DNA of 20,487 nt, taken from positions 1 through 20,487 of the forward strand of contig JAYMSP010003249.1 in the NCBI GenBank assembly GCA_036897095.1, written 5' to 3'. Position 1 is the stretch's first letter, and the number at the start of each line of letters is the position of its first letter. Made by a program: the position numbers and the translations under genes. The notes under the pieces were generated by a model. That model saw only the letters and a program-made list of their open reading frames with translations. It did not search any database and was not told the DNA's origin. This DNA comes from Plantago elongata. Lineage: Eukaryota; Streptophyta; Magnoliopsida; Lamiales; Plantaginaceae. Positions 8,466-17,240 of this stretch are shown here, in pieces.

Positions 8466-9088
8466 TGTCCACGCACGCTACATCACCATTCTTCGAAACA
8501 CTGTGAAAAAATAAGAAAATTGAATGGACTCAAGAAAGTTGACAAGCCTTTGATCAATTGAAGCGCTAACTGAACAATGCTCCGCTACTTGCAAAACCTA
8601 TCGAAGGAAAACCCATCTTTCTTTACTTCGCAACACGCACGGAGGCGGATAGCTGAGTACTAATCAGAATTGAAGGGTATGAGCATTTATATGTCTACTA
8701 CCTGAGTAGAAGGCTCACAAAATCAAAAGTGAATTACTAGGAGATTGAGAAGTATGCTCTATGTTTGGTCAGCACAACAAGAAGGTCGAAGCCCTAAGTA
8801 TTCCAAAATCTGGGGAGATCAATAAGGTTGGCCAAATGGGCACTTAAAATGGGAGAACACAGGATAGAGTTTCATGTATTCACTGCTAAGAATTCACATG
8901 TGATAACTGACTTCCTCACAGAGTATACCTCGAAAACAAAAAAGAGGAGGCCTCCCGAGATACTGTTGATCACCCGAGAAAGGAAAGACATTCCTATCGA
9001 ACAACCCGTTCCCATAGAGTACGGGGCTCTGATTCCATGGCTGGTCATTCCAATGACACACTTTGAAAAGTCAATACATGACTTGTAG
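8466..9088 (+). pseudogene. Gypsy RT C-terminus and first RNase H domain
   Basis: A single plus-strand frame with about seven stop codons carries the thumb and RNase H part of a Tat-type polymerase: PFFETL, KNKKIEWTQES, QAFDQLKR, NNAPLLAKPIEGKPIFLYFA, VYYLSRRLTKSK, EIEKYALCLV, then RLAKWALKMGEHRIEFHVFT and ITDFLTEYT. About 15-20 residues that normally lie between KYFQ and SGRLAKW are missing at about 8805, an internal deletion. The last 86 codons are open (8828-9088) and run into a spacer rich in Pro and Glu, the usual linker before the second RNase H. Confidence 0.85.
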
Positions 9089-9600
9089 TGACGCCCATCC
9101 ACGCCAACCCGAAAACCTTGGATTGGGTGCCACCTTCGACCCCACGAGGATATGGTTGGTCGAAGAGCAGAAAAAATCTAAGCAACCCAGCTGTGTGGTT
9201 GCTGCAAATCGACGGGTCAGCCTCTACAAGACAAGTTGGTACAATGATTTATCTCAAAATCCCATAAGGGGTCGAGATGGAATATGTGGTTAGCCTCAAA
9301 TTCAAGGTCACTAACAACGAGGCAGAGTACGAGACCACACTGGGGGAGCTCAGAGTACGAGTCCTGGTCAAAAAATTCATGTCCAAACTGATTCACAATT
9401 GTTAGTCAAACAATTGCCTGGAGAATAGAGGTCAAGGGGACTTCAAAGATAAGATACATCGGAAACATAAACAAGTATCCGCAGAGTTTTATAGCTTCAA
9501 GTTGGTCAAAATTGACATATCCCAAAACGGGAAAGCAGATGATTTAGCGAAACTCGTGACTGCAAGTAGAGTAGTAGACTTGAGAAGTATAGTACCAAGT
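9089..9600 (+). pseudogene. Second (archaeal-type) RNase H of the gypsy element
   Basis: The plus strand reads WLLQIDGSASTRQVGTMIYL (first catalytic Asp), a stop, GVEMEYVVSLKFKVTNNEAE (catalytic Glu), and then, after a frameshift at about 9370, VQTDSQLLVKQLPGE with the third Asp at 9390-9392. The end, FYSFKLVKIDISQNGKADDL, matches the HADxLAxLAS ending of these domains with His changed. All three acidic residues examined are therefore present, but in two frames. A duplicated RNase H located here supports assignment to the Tat lineage. Confidence 0.8.
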
Positions 9601-9724
9601 AGATGCATCGATCTTTGTTGGAAGAGGCGCCCGTATTAGCTATTAGTGTTTCGAACTATGATTTTAATTGGATGAAGGATTTGGTGAAGTGATTTTCCAA
9701 AGGGATCCTCCCAAACCATAGGAA

Positions 9725-10335
9725 CGAGGCCATGAGTATCCATCAGCGTAGCCTTCGGTTCTATCGTGAAGAAACTTCTTTGTTTTTCCTAGACTTTATG
9801 GCCCCGGGCCTTAGATGCATCAAACCGATAATAGCAAAAATGGTTATGGAGGAGATTCATGATGGATATGCGGAAGTCAAACAGAAGGCCGAGCCTTGGA
9901 AAATAATATTTTGAGGGAAGGCTACTATTTTTATTGGCCAATTGTGCACAAAGATGTTGCGCATTGAACGATGAATGCTAATGATTCAAAAAAAATTCTC
10001 ACAAGCTCTCCTTGCGACTAATTCCATTTGTGGTGGCATGCCCCTTCGATTGATGGGGATTGGACATTGTTAGACCTTTTTCTCCTTGGGAGCGGAGAGA
10101 AGTGGCTTTTGGTAGGCGAAGAGTAATTCTCTAAGTGGAGAGGGGCAACAACGACAACCATTATCTCATAAAGAAATGTAATTGATTCATTTGGTCAAAC
10201 ATCATGTATCATGTGTATTTGAGCTCCCAAGAACCTTGGTAACTAACAATGGCCAACAATTTTTGGGGATCAAACTAAAAGAATGGTGCAGTGAAATGAA
10301 GACCAAACAACGTTTATGTTCAATCAGAATGGGTT
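9725..10335 (+). pseudogene. Gypsy integrase, second catalytic Asp changed to Asn, C-terminus missing
   Basis: The zinc-binding N-terminal region is visible as LRFYREETSLFFLDF and MVMEEIHDGYAEVKQKAEPW, followed by a degenerate YYWP block. The His and Cys ligands beyond EIHDG are mostly lost. The core appears in broken frames: WGLDIVRPFSPWE (first Asp, preceded by a stop), EWTKW-like remnants, then a clean stretch ELPRTLVTNNGQQFLGIKLK followed by EWCSEMKTKQR. The family has VTDNG, so the second Asp codon (10245-10247) is AAC, Asn. Homology ends at about 10335, before the NGQAE block containing the third acidic residue. Confidence 0.82.
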
Positions 10336-11478
10336 TGGGTATATGTCCGACCTCGACCTGAACATCATTATGATCCCACCCAACCCAAACTCGTTCAGAA
10401 CCCGAGGGGCTGATATCAAATAATGTGTCTTATATTGAGTCATCTACCCTTACAAGACTCGTTGCTTAGTAAATTATACATGTTGTTAAATTAAAATTAT
10501 ATCCCTCAAACACAACAAAAAAATAATGAAAAGTTTATAACGCAATTAACATGATTGGTTCCAACAACCCGTGGTGTTTGGTTCCCCACCCACAACACAA
10601 AAATTATTATTTTACAAACATAATTTCACATGTTAAGGTGGTTTAGTTTTGCACCCACCACCAGCTCCACCCCTTGGTAAATGTATATTTAACTAATTTA
10701 TCCATAAAACGTTGTGGTTTGCGTATTATAACAGAGGTTTGAAACATCATTATTTTAAACGGGAAGTTGGATAGGAAAGAACCCGATCCGTGTAAAACTA
10801 AAAATGACGGAATACCAGTGTATTGATGAGATATTGCCCGACATGTGCTCAATCGTGTCCGAATCATTTTTTCAAGTAGTTGTTGATTAAAAAAAATAAT
10901 GTTTATAAGAACAATGTTATTATATTATATTTTATTATACATTTGGTAGGTGTCAATTGGAAAATTTAAATCTCAGCCTCATAAAATAAAAATATAACTT
11001 ATCATTATGTGTAATATAGCTCTGTAATAAATATAAATAATTAATTTAAGGGGAAACAACATTTATTACCCCTTAAATTGGGTTCAATTACAATCGAATC
11101 CCTTATATTTAAAAAATTACAAGATACACACAAAATCTAATTTTTTTCTAGTTGACCAAAATAATAAATGGAAATGAAAATTAGTTGGACTTGGTTCCAA
11201 TTTTTACTTTTTAATTTATTACACAATTGGCTCCAATATTTTGTAATTTACGACAATGACTTAATATTATTGTAAATTAGCCCCGAATAAAATTTATTTT
11301 TCAAAATTTACCTTTTTTTCTTCTTCCTCCTATATCATCTTCATTCTCCTTCACTAAATCAAACTTATAATTGACATCTAAATAATGATTAATTTATATT
11401 TAAATGGATGAAGGGACCACTTTATATTTAATAAATAATTTATTTTTAAAATTAAATATTTCATTTTTATATCATTAA
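10336..11478. other. AT-rich intergenic sequence with repeats
   Basis: No reading frame of merit; the minus-strand 74-codon frame at 10643-10867 has no recognisable motif. It begins with a GC-rich tract of CCCAACCC / GACCTCGACCTG type. The repeat at 10545-10695 is listed separately. Around 11050-11300 there are several phrases typical of non-coding plant repeats (runs such as CCCTTAAATTGGGTTCAATTACAA), but no element borders were found. Confidence 0.55.
10545..10695 (-). repeat. Second, inverted copy of the 113-295 repeat
   Basis: The reverse complement contains CATGTGAAATTATGTTTGTA, AATAATAATTTTTGTG, GTGGGTGGGGAACC and ACACCACGGG in the same order as at 113-190. The match is best over about 75 bases and then weakens. 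Orientation is opposite to the left copy. Confidence 0.6.
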
Positions 11479-12387
11479 CTAGAACTTACGTAACACGCTA
11501 TGCGTGTTACTGTGTTATTCATAAAGTTTTCTTCTATAAATATCCGTCCAACTTATAAAGTAATTTACAAGTATACTACTAACTTTAGTGTAAATTGGAC
11601 ACTCTTTGAATTATGTACATTCGCCTCTAATTACCTTAATGTCATACAACTATGCAGTACTCAGAGATACCATTAGCTAATCCTGCAGTACACTTCTATT
11701 TTAACAACAAAAATATATTAATCTAACTTCGCAAGGTGTAAGACTAATTAGAAACCACTCATAAAATGAAAGTTATTGAACCAAAAATCAGAAAACAACT
11801 TATAAATCAAAGTCAAGTGTAATCACCAACATCAACATCAGTATGTTTCTCCCTTACCTTTCAACCAAGTCAAGTGTAATCCCACAATAATAAAAGCCTC
11901 AAGCACCCTGGAAATTTTATTTAAAGGATATTATAATATCGGGATAGTAGAATACTGGTCACACAGAAAGCATACTGGTAATAATCACATTTATACTCAA
12001 TTCATATAGGTCTTTTCAGCCTCTTTAAATCTCATCAGTAGTGAAGTAAAAGGCCAAGTTAAGTTTTAGTGCCTTAGAAATGCTTTTCTCAATTCTTTTA
12101 ATAGGTTTTTTTAACTTCTTTAAAGATAATCCGTAGTGAAGTAAATGGCCAAGTTAAGTTTAAGTGTCTTGTAAAATGCTTTTCTCAACTTTCTTTTAGG
12201 TTTTTTTATCTTTTTAAAGGCTCATCATGTATTCTGATTTAAATTAACCACATTAGGTTGAGGCAAATATTATTATAGCACTAACAATACATCAAATGAT
12301 CAACTATTGCCTTTCTACTACACCAAAGTCTGCTTTATAGATTTTCTTTTTCCTAACGGTGCCATTAGTTAGATAGTATTATATAGA
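11479..12387 (-). mobile_element. Candidate non-autonomous Helitron, 909 bp
   Basis: On the minus strand the 3' end has a perfect 9 bp-arm hairpin (GTAACACGC, loop TAT or ATA, GCGTGTTAC; 11490-11510), a 7 base spacer, and CTAG (11479-11482) followed by T. A hairpin about 10 bases before CTRR and insertion in front of T is the Helitron 3' signature. The matching 5' end on the same strand reads A then TCTATATAATACTATC at 12387 downward: TC preceded by A, in the style of plant Helitron 5' ends. The interior has no Rep/helicase coding sequence and holds a 95 bp tandem repeat. The 3' end is well supported; the 5' end is a choice among AT-rich candidates. Confidence 0.5.
12008..12231. repeat. Tandem repeat, 95 bp unit, about 2.3 copies
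   Basis: Unit 1 (12008-12102) and unit 2 (12103-12197) share AGGT(C/T)TTTT, CGTAGTGAAGTAAA or AGTAGTGAAGTAAA, GGCCAAGTTAAGTTT and AATGCTTTTCTCAA in order; a third partial copy starts at 12198 with AGGTTTTTTTATC. Divergence between units is modest. It lies inside the candidate Helitron. Confidence 0.85.
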
Positions 12388-13440
12388 TTACTAGGTATAA
12401 TACATACACTTCTTTATTACTAAATAAGACTCTTGAGCAAGAAATTATATTTTATAGAAGAGAACTAATTATTTATATCATTTTCTCCCATTGATGAATA
12501 TTAATGTTATCAATTCTAAATTCAACACATTATATAGAAAACAAGCTTATGACACTGAGAATGTAAATAAAGTACAAGTATTCATAATTCTAGATTCAAC
12601 ACTCATCGAACTAAATAAAGTACAAGTGTTCAGAATGAACAAACTTCATAATCACATTCTACAACCATAATGGTTCTATAGTTTGTAAAACATTGAGAAT
12701 GTAAAGGGCATTGAAGAGAAAATCACCAAAGCAACTAATTGAATCCTACAACTTTTATAACATACACAAATCATACATGAAACAGGGAAGATATATAATC
12801 AAATCAAATCAATTGAAAAGCAATTCTAATTTATGTAAAATCATTGTTACCCTTTACTCAATATGACTTCAACATCTTCAAATTCATCTCCTGTAGGAAT
12901 ATATTTTTTACAAAATAAGCGTAAGCATTCTGTTACTTAAAAAAGTGAGCTAGGTTGAGTCAGAGCTGCTTCCTCGACTAAAATCGAAGTGCCCAGACCA
13001 GATCTTGCAGTTTTGAGTTTTTTGGCGGAGAGCTAGGAACACTGTGATTCTTCGTCCGTGCCCAGACCAGAACAGACTTTATGCCATAACAATAATCTGA
13101 TCTGATCTAATGTCACATTGGGGAAATCGAATCGAACAATCCCATCCTTCCAGCATATTGTGTTCATTCAACTCTAGATACCATGAACCATGTTCAAACT
13201 TCAGAACTGAAAGAATTGAAACGTTTTTCTTGTGAATTCACTGGTGGAAACTAAAATTACATAAACTTGTATCAAAATGAAAATCATCAAACAAGGATCT
13301 TGTGTTAGTAATTTCTTGATCAAATACAATGCCAATAACCTAACCGGAACTGATATTCAATATGGTGACGGACTAAAGATGGGATTTGTGAGCGCTGAAG
13401 GAGAAGAAAGGTCGTGGGTGGAGGTGTCATGTTTAGCAAA
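12388..13440. other. AT-rich sequence with a few gene-like fragments
   Basis: Short duplications occur (TAAATAAAGTACAAGT at about 12566 and 12612; GTGCCCAGACCAGA at about 12990 and 13060). On the minus strand two short exon-like stretches are present, one listed at 13079-13206 and one ending in TAA at 12847-12849. A plus-strand 62-codon frame at 13277-13465 has no recognisable domain and is not called. Confidence 0.5.
13079..13206 (-). other. Terminal-exon-like gene fragment, function unknown
   Basis: A minus-strand acceptor with pyrimidine tract (TCAATTCTTTCAG, just right of 13206) is followed by 41 uninterrupted codons beginning LKFEHGSWYLELNEHNMLEG, continuing WDCSIRFPQCDIRSDQ and ending in TAA at 13079-13081. 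Codon choice and amino-acid composition (Trp, Cys, Asp, Glu, few repeats) look more like real protein than the AT-rich surroundings. I do not recognise the family. It could be a captured or decayed gene fragment, or chance. The following sequence would be the 3' untranslated part. Confidence 0.22.
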
Positions 13441-13443
13441 ACT

Positions 13444-13525
13444 AGCTGAAAAGGTAGCTGGTTAGGTAGCTTTTTTTTCAACAAGCTAACTTTATTAGCT
13501 TGTCCAACCAGCTAACTTTTCAGCT
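13444..13525. repeat. Nested foldback (double hairpin) repeat
   Basis: Outer arms AGCTGAAAAGGTAGCTGGTT (13444-13463) and AACCAGCTAACTTTTCAGCT (13506-13525) are complementary at 19 of 20 positions. Inside the loop, ACAAGCTAA and TTAGCTTGT (about 13480-13502) form a second perfect 9 bp stem with a 5 base loop. The AGCTAACTTTT-rich sequence style is that of a small foldback or hAT-like MITE. Flanking duplications were not identified. Confidence 0.65.
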
Positions 13526-13914
13526 AACTTGTTTGAAAAGTTATGCGTTTATGTATCGAGCTTTTTATTAAACAAAGCTCAAAGAGTTTAAAAGGTAGTG
13601 GTAAACAGAGCCGAAGTGTCTTACCAACTCAGTTGTACTTCGTTGTCAGTTATATACTACCATTAATAAATTTTAATTTTACTTTAATTAATATAATAAT
13701 TTATTTAATTAATAATAATAATATTCAAATTGGTGTCTATAGATAGGTCTGTCCTGGTGAGTTTAACATATGCTTCAATACTTTCTTACAGTTCTATAGA
13801 TAAGTTAATATAAATGTCTACAACTAATAGATTTCATTTAGAAAATTTGTATTTATTTTAATTAATGAATGATTTATTTAATGAAGTAAAAAATCACAAT
13901 TTTTAGATAAATTC

Positions 13915-14153
13915 GAGCAAGTCTCCTGAGAGACGGTATCTAGATAATTTATCTATAGACGGACCAATATTATTAAGAAAATCATCGATGTTATTAATCC
14001 AAGCACACATGTTCCCATCATTAAAGGATTTTCATATTACAACAAGACTTATTCATTAACTATATAGACGTTTTAAATAACAAAATGGATGGTTTTATTG
14101 ATAACATGGATCGTCTCTAAATATATAGAGACCGTCTCTCGTAAGACTTTGTG
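13915..14153. mobile_element. MITE, ~239 bp, with ~45 bp imperfect inverted ends
   Basis: The left end reads AAGTCTCCTGAGAGACGG then TATCTAGATAATTTATC; the reverse complement of the right end reads AAAGTCTTACGAGAGACGG then TCTCTATATATTTAGAG. These align over about 45 bases with a common AAGTCT..GAGAGACGG core. AAATTC occurs on both sides (13909-13914 and 14154-14159), a plausible target duplication, although 6 bases is short for a MULE. Each end is itself palindromic (GTCTCTA...TAGAGAC). There is no coding sequence. The ends resemble those of the large element at 14469-17847. Confidence 0.65.
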
Positions 14154-14159
14154 AAATTC

Positions 14160-14468
14160 ATATGAGTTTTAATAAAAACGATTACTATGTAGTCTAAATA
14201 CTAAAAATAAATTCTTAAAAGTATAAGTTGCATTACATAGTAAATATTAAAATGTTTTCTTGTTTATTTTCAAAATTTAAATTTACATAACCAATACATA
14301 TCATTTAATAAATTTATATCGCATTTTAATTAATAAAATATTTAATACAATAATATTCAAAATTGATGTCTACGGATTCATCCTATCGAGATGAATCCAA
14401 GTATATGTTCAAAATATCTCTCATGCTTTTGTAGATAAAATTTTATGTGATTTAATAAAAATGAGAAA
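14160..14468. other. AT-rich spacer with a diverged repeat
   Basis: No coding signal. The part from about 14340 to 14450 resembles 13705-13815 (both have AATATTCAAA-TTG-TGTCTA followed by GAT...TATGTTCAA/ATATGCTTCAA and TTTGTAGATAA/TCTATAGATAA), an old direct duplication. Confidence 0.5.
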
Positions 14469-15219
14469 GTGTCCTAAGAGACACCTTTAAATAAAGACCT
14501 TAAGACATACTTTCTATATATTACAAATTAACCCCAACTAATAACTAGTTGCCAAAAACACCCAACCCAAGGGCCAGATGGTGGGTCGAAACTATAGTAA
14601 CGTGGGTCGGACTAAGTTATACGGGTCAATATAAGAGCCAAAATAAAACCCTAGCTTATATCAGCTCACACTCATTCAATTGATTCTACTTTCTCTTTCT
14701 TCTTTCTCTCTCTACAATCACCATTGACGATCGACCAGAGCTTATAGCTCTTAGATGCAATCTTCACCTCTCCATATGAGCTACTGAGTTGCGATCTTCG
14801 TCTCTCCATCTGAGTTTCTGAAAAATCGAAGTTGAGACTCGGAATCTACAGAAAATTGATGATTTATGGGAGTTTTTTTGGCTTGATTCAACTCAATACT
14901 CGAGATTCAAGCTTCAAATTCGTCGGAATCGATCATCGAAAGTTGATATATCGCTAGCCATTCAAGCTCCAACATCCAAAAGCTGCAAAAAAAGGTAGAT
15001 CGAACAAGGTATGTCTTCGATTTCATTGAATTTAGATGAATGTGTAGTTTTTTTGTGTTGATTATTCCAAATCATTGATATAAACCATCTATTCATGTTA
15101 TAGTTGATGAACGAAGATGAAATAAATGAACGGAGGACGTTTTCATTTACAATTTGATCACAATGATGAACTCAGATCTGAAAAAAAAACAAGGTATACA
15201 ACGTTTTGATGTTTTTTCG

Positions 15220-15850
15220 TATATGTTCCATGTTCTCAACGCTAGTACCCATGTTCTCTGAAATATGTCCTATGTTTTCAATCAAAACCTGAGTGACATT
15301 TTGTGCTCTTCTTATTTTTACAACATCATATTGAGTTCTGTTTTTTTATGCGCCATATGTTCTTCCGTATATATATTATCTTCTCACCATATACCCCATG
15401 TTCTCATCAACATCCACTATGTTTGCTATGAAATAGTTGCTCAACTCGTGTGAATTTTTTTTGCTGAGTAGTCCACGTTCTCTACTATTTTGTCTATGTT
15501 CTGTGTAATATTCACTATATTTTCTATGAAATAGTTGTGCAATGTGCATATAAAAATCGTATTTGTAGTATACTGCATGTTCTCTGCGTTTCAAACTATG
15601 TTACATAATAACTAGTTAGCATAAGTCCTACAGTACTTGCTAGTATGCCTATACAATGCTCCCTGGTCATATGATCCATGTTCTCTGCATTTTAAGTCAT
15701 GTTGGCATGATAACTAGTTAGCATGTGACCTGTAGTACGTACTTGCTAGTATTCTTATGCCATGCTCTCTGCCATACGATCTATGCTATCTTTGACATAT
15801 GCTCCATGATCTTTGCAATGCAACCCATGATCGATGCCATGTAAAGATAG
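15220..15850. repeat. Interspersed CATGTTCTC units, left half of the large element
   Basis: Copies of CATGTTCTC(T/A), or one-base variants such as TATGTTTTC, CACGTTCTCT and CATGCTCTCT, recur at irregular 20-60 base spacing. Longer local duplications are superimposed: TATGAAATAGTTG at about 15428 and 15526, ATAACTAGTTAGCAT at about 15607 and 15710, and TGTTCTCTGC followed by TTT at about 15579 and 15680. The minor open frames here (15265-15453 and 15376-15594) are by-products. Confidence 0.7.
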
Positions 15851-16264
15851 ATAATATGTGCTAATTTACTTGTGCAACCATAATTGTTAACAAAGCAACC
15901 ACCGTATACATTGATGATGACTTTAACATTGCCGGAAGTTTGGTATGACGAACAACAAACAAGTTAGATGACATGATTTACATCGAAAACATGATGCAAC
16001 CCAAACAACATCAACAAGTGGTGCTTCAACAGGAGTGAATAATCCAGATTTTATCAAAAACCAAAGGAAAGAAGCCACAAAGAGTTAAGGCAAGCTTGAC
16101 AGGAAGAAATCAATAACAAATGAGTTTGGAAACAAACAACCAAATGATCACTTGATATAGTCCATTCTCTGTAAAATGAAAAACTTAGTTCAAATCATGT
16201 TAATGTACGTTATTGATTTTATCAACTTTATTTCTGTGTTATTCCATGTGCTAACCATTATATT

Positions 16265-16705
16265 AGAGTATTTTCTCATGATCTCATTTTGTTGACCCAT
16301 GATCTCATAAAAGTGAACCCCATGATCTCAGAAATATTAACTCATATTCTTAAGATATTATCGCATGATCTGAGAATATAAACCCATGATCTTAGTATAT
16401 CATCCCATGATCTTATCTCAGAAATGTTTATACATGATCTTAGAAAAATAAATCAGTATATAAAATATGACCCCATGATCTCATAATGTTGACACATGAT
16501 CTCATATTATTAGCCCATGATCTTAGAATATTGACCCATGATCTCAGAATGTTAGCTAATAATCTCATAATGTAAATACATGATCTCAGAAAAAAAATAA
16601 TGCTCATATATGACCAACTTATCTCAGAAAGAAATAACCCATGATATTAGACAAAGAACCATGCTATCAAACACAAACCCCATGATATCAGATACAAACA
16701 AGGAT
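16265..16705. repeat. Degenerate minisatellite, ~21-25 bp unit CCCATGATCTCAGAATATTG
   Basis: About 18 copies of CATGATCTCA, CATGATCTTA or close variants follow each other every 20-27 bases, with spacers of the form GAATATTGACC or TAATGTTGAC. Unit length and spacing vary, so this is an old array. The unit is a variant of the CATGTTCTC unit found in the left half and again at about 17060-17230 of the same element. Confidence 0.85.
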
Positions 16706-17059
16706 ATTGATACAATTACAAACAAAAAGATATTGATACTTCTAACTAAGGTGTTAAATGCATTACTACAGATAAAATAAAAAATAGCATCACAAAAATG
16801 AGTCTTTTCCTTCCTTTGAGCTTCTTTGGCTGACACACAGTGGTCTTTTTTTTCTCAAAATCACATCCTCTTCCTTATCTTCATCACCTTAAACTATCAT
16901 AGAAACCAATTGTGTTCTACCTCTCTTTACAGGTTCTTTTAGATTTACATGTTCACACTTGAAAATCTTCGACTTACTAGCACTAACCTTCTTCTGCTTC
17001 TCTACATTAACATCTACACAAAAACAAAAGACAAAAAAAAAAAAGCATGAAACAACAAC

Positions 17060-17240
17060 ACATGTTCCCAAATAAACAACCCATGTTCTCAGGCATATAA
17101 ATCATGTTCTCACATAAACACAAACAACCTTTAACACTTCAACACAGTTTCAAGCCATTCTCACACATAAATAACACATTACCAAGTAAATAATCCATGT
17201 TCACGCAAACATATGGAATTCATGTTCTCACCAACACATA
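17060..17240. repeat. CATGTTCTC/CATGTTCAC units near the right arm
   Basis: CATGTTCCC, CATGTTCTCAGG, CATGTTCTCACA, CATGTTCACG and CATGTTCTCACC recur in 180 bases with AAATAAAC-type spacers. They are the same motif as in the left half, on the same strand, although the arms are inverted, so the repeat is not simply part of the inverted arms. Confidence 0.65.

Larger units (their letters stand above)
6555..10335 (+). mobile_element. Ty3/gypsy (Tat-like) retrotransposon relic, no LTRs seen
   Basis: In order on the plus strand: aspartic protease, RT, RT-linked RNase H, a second (archaeal-type) RNase H, integrase zinc-binding region and integrase core. RT before integrase is the Ty3/gypsy order, and the extra RNase H between the RT module and integrase is a hallmark of the Tat lineage. 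All domains are crossed by stops and frameshifts. Both ends lack LTRs within the window: homology starts abruptly at about 6555 and stops at about 10335 before the C-terminal part of integrase. Two secondary insertions split it. It is an old, inactive copy. Confidence 0.88.

Noticed and set aside
8064..8481. 8 bp inverted repeat GTAGCGTG / CACGCTAC near the borders of the 400 bp insert, as terminal inverted repeats
   Set aside because: The right copy lies outside the border set by the resumed gypsy reading and the TTGTCC duplication, so the pairing is probably chance.
8872..9102. Minus-strand 76-codon frame
   Set aside because: Shadow of the gypsy RNase H reading on the plus strand.
10643..10867. 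Minus-strand 74-codon ORF
   Set aside because: No motif, overlaps a dispersed repeat and AT-rich DNA.
13277..13465. Plus-strand 62-codon ORF as a gene
   Set aside because: No recognisable domain; its end runs into the foldback repeat.
15265..15594. Open frames of 62 and 72 codons in the large element
   Set aside because: Opposite overlapping frames made by the CATGTTCTC repeat; no protein character.
16265..16705. CRISPR-like array
   Set aside because: Units are degenerate, spacers are 8-15 bases of similar AT-rich sequence, and the context is a plant transposon.
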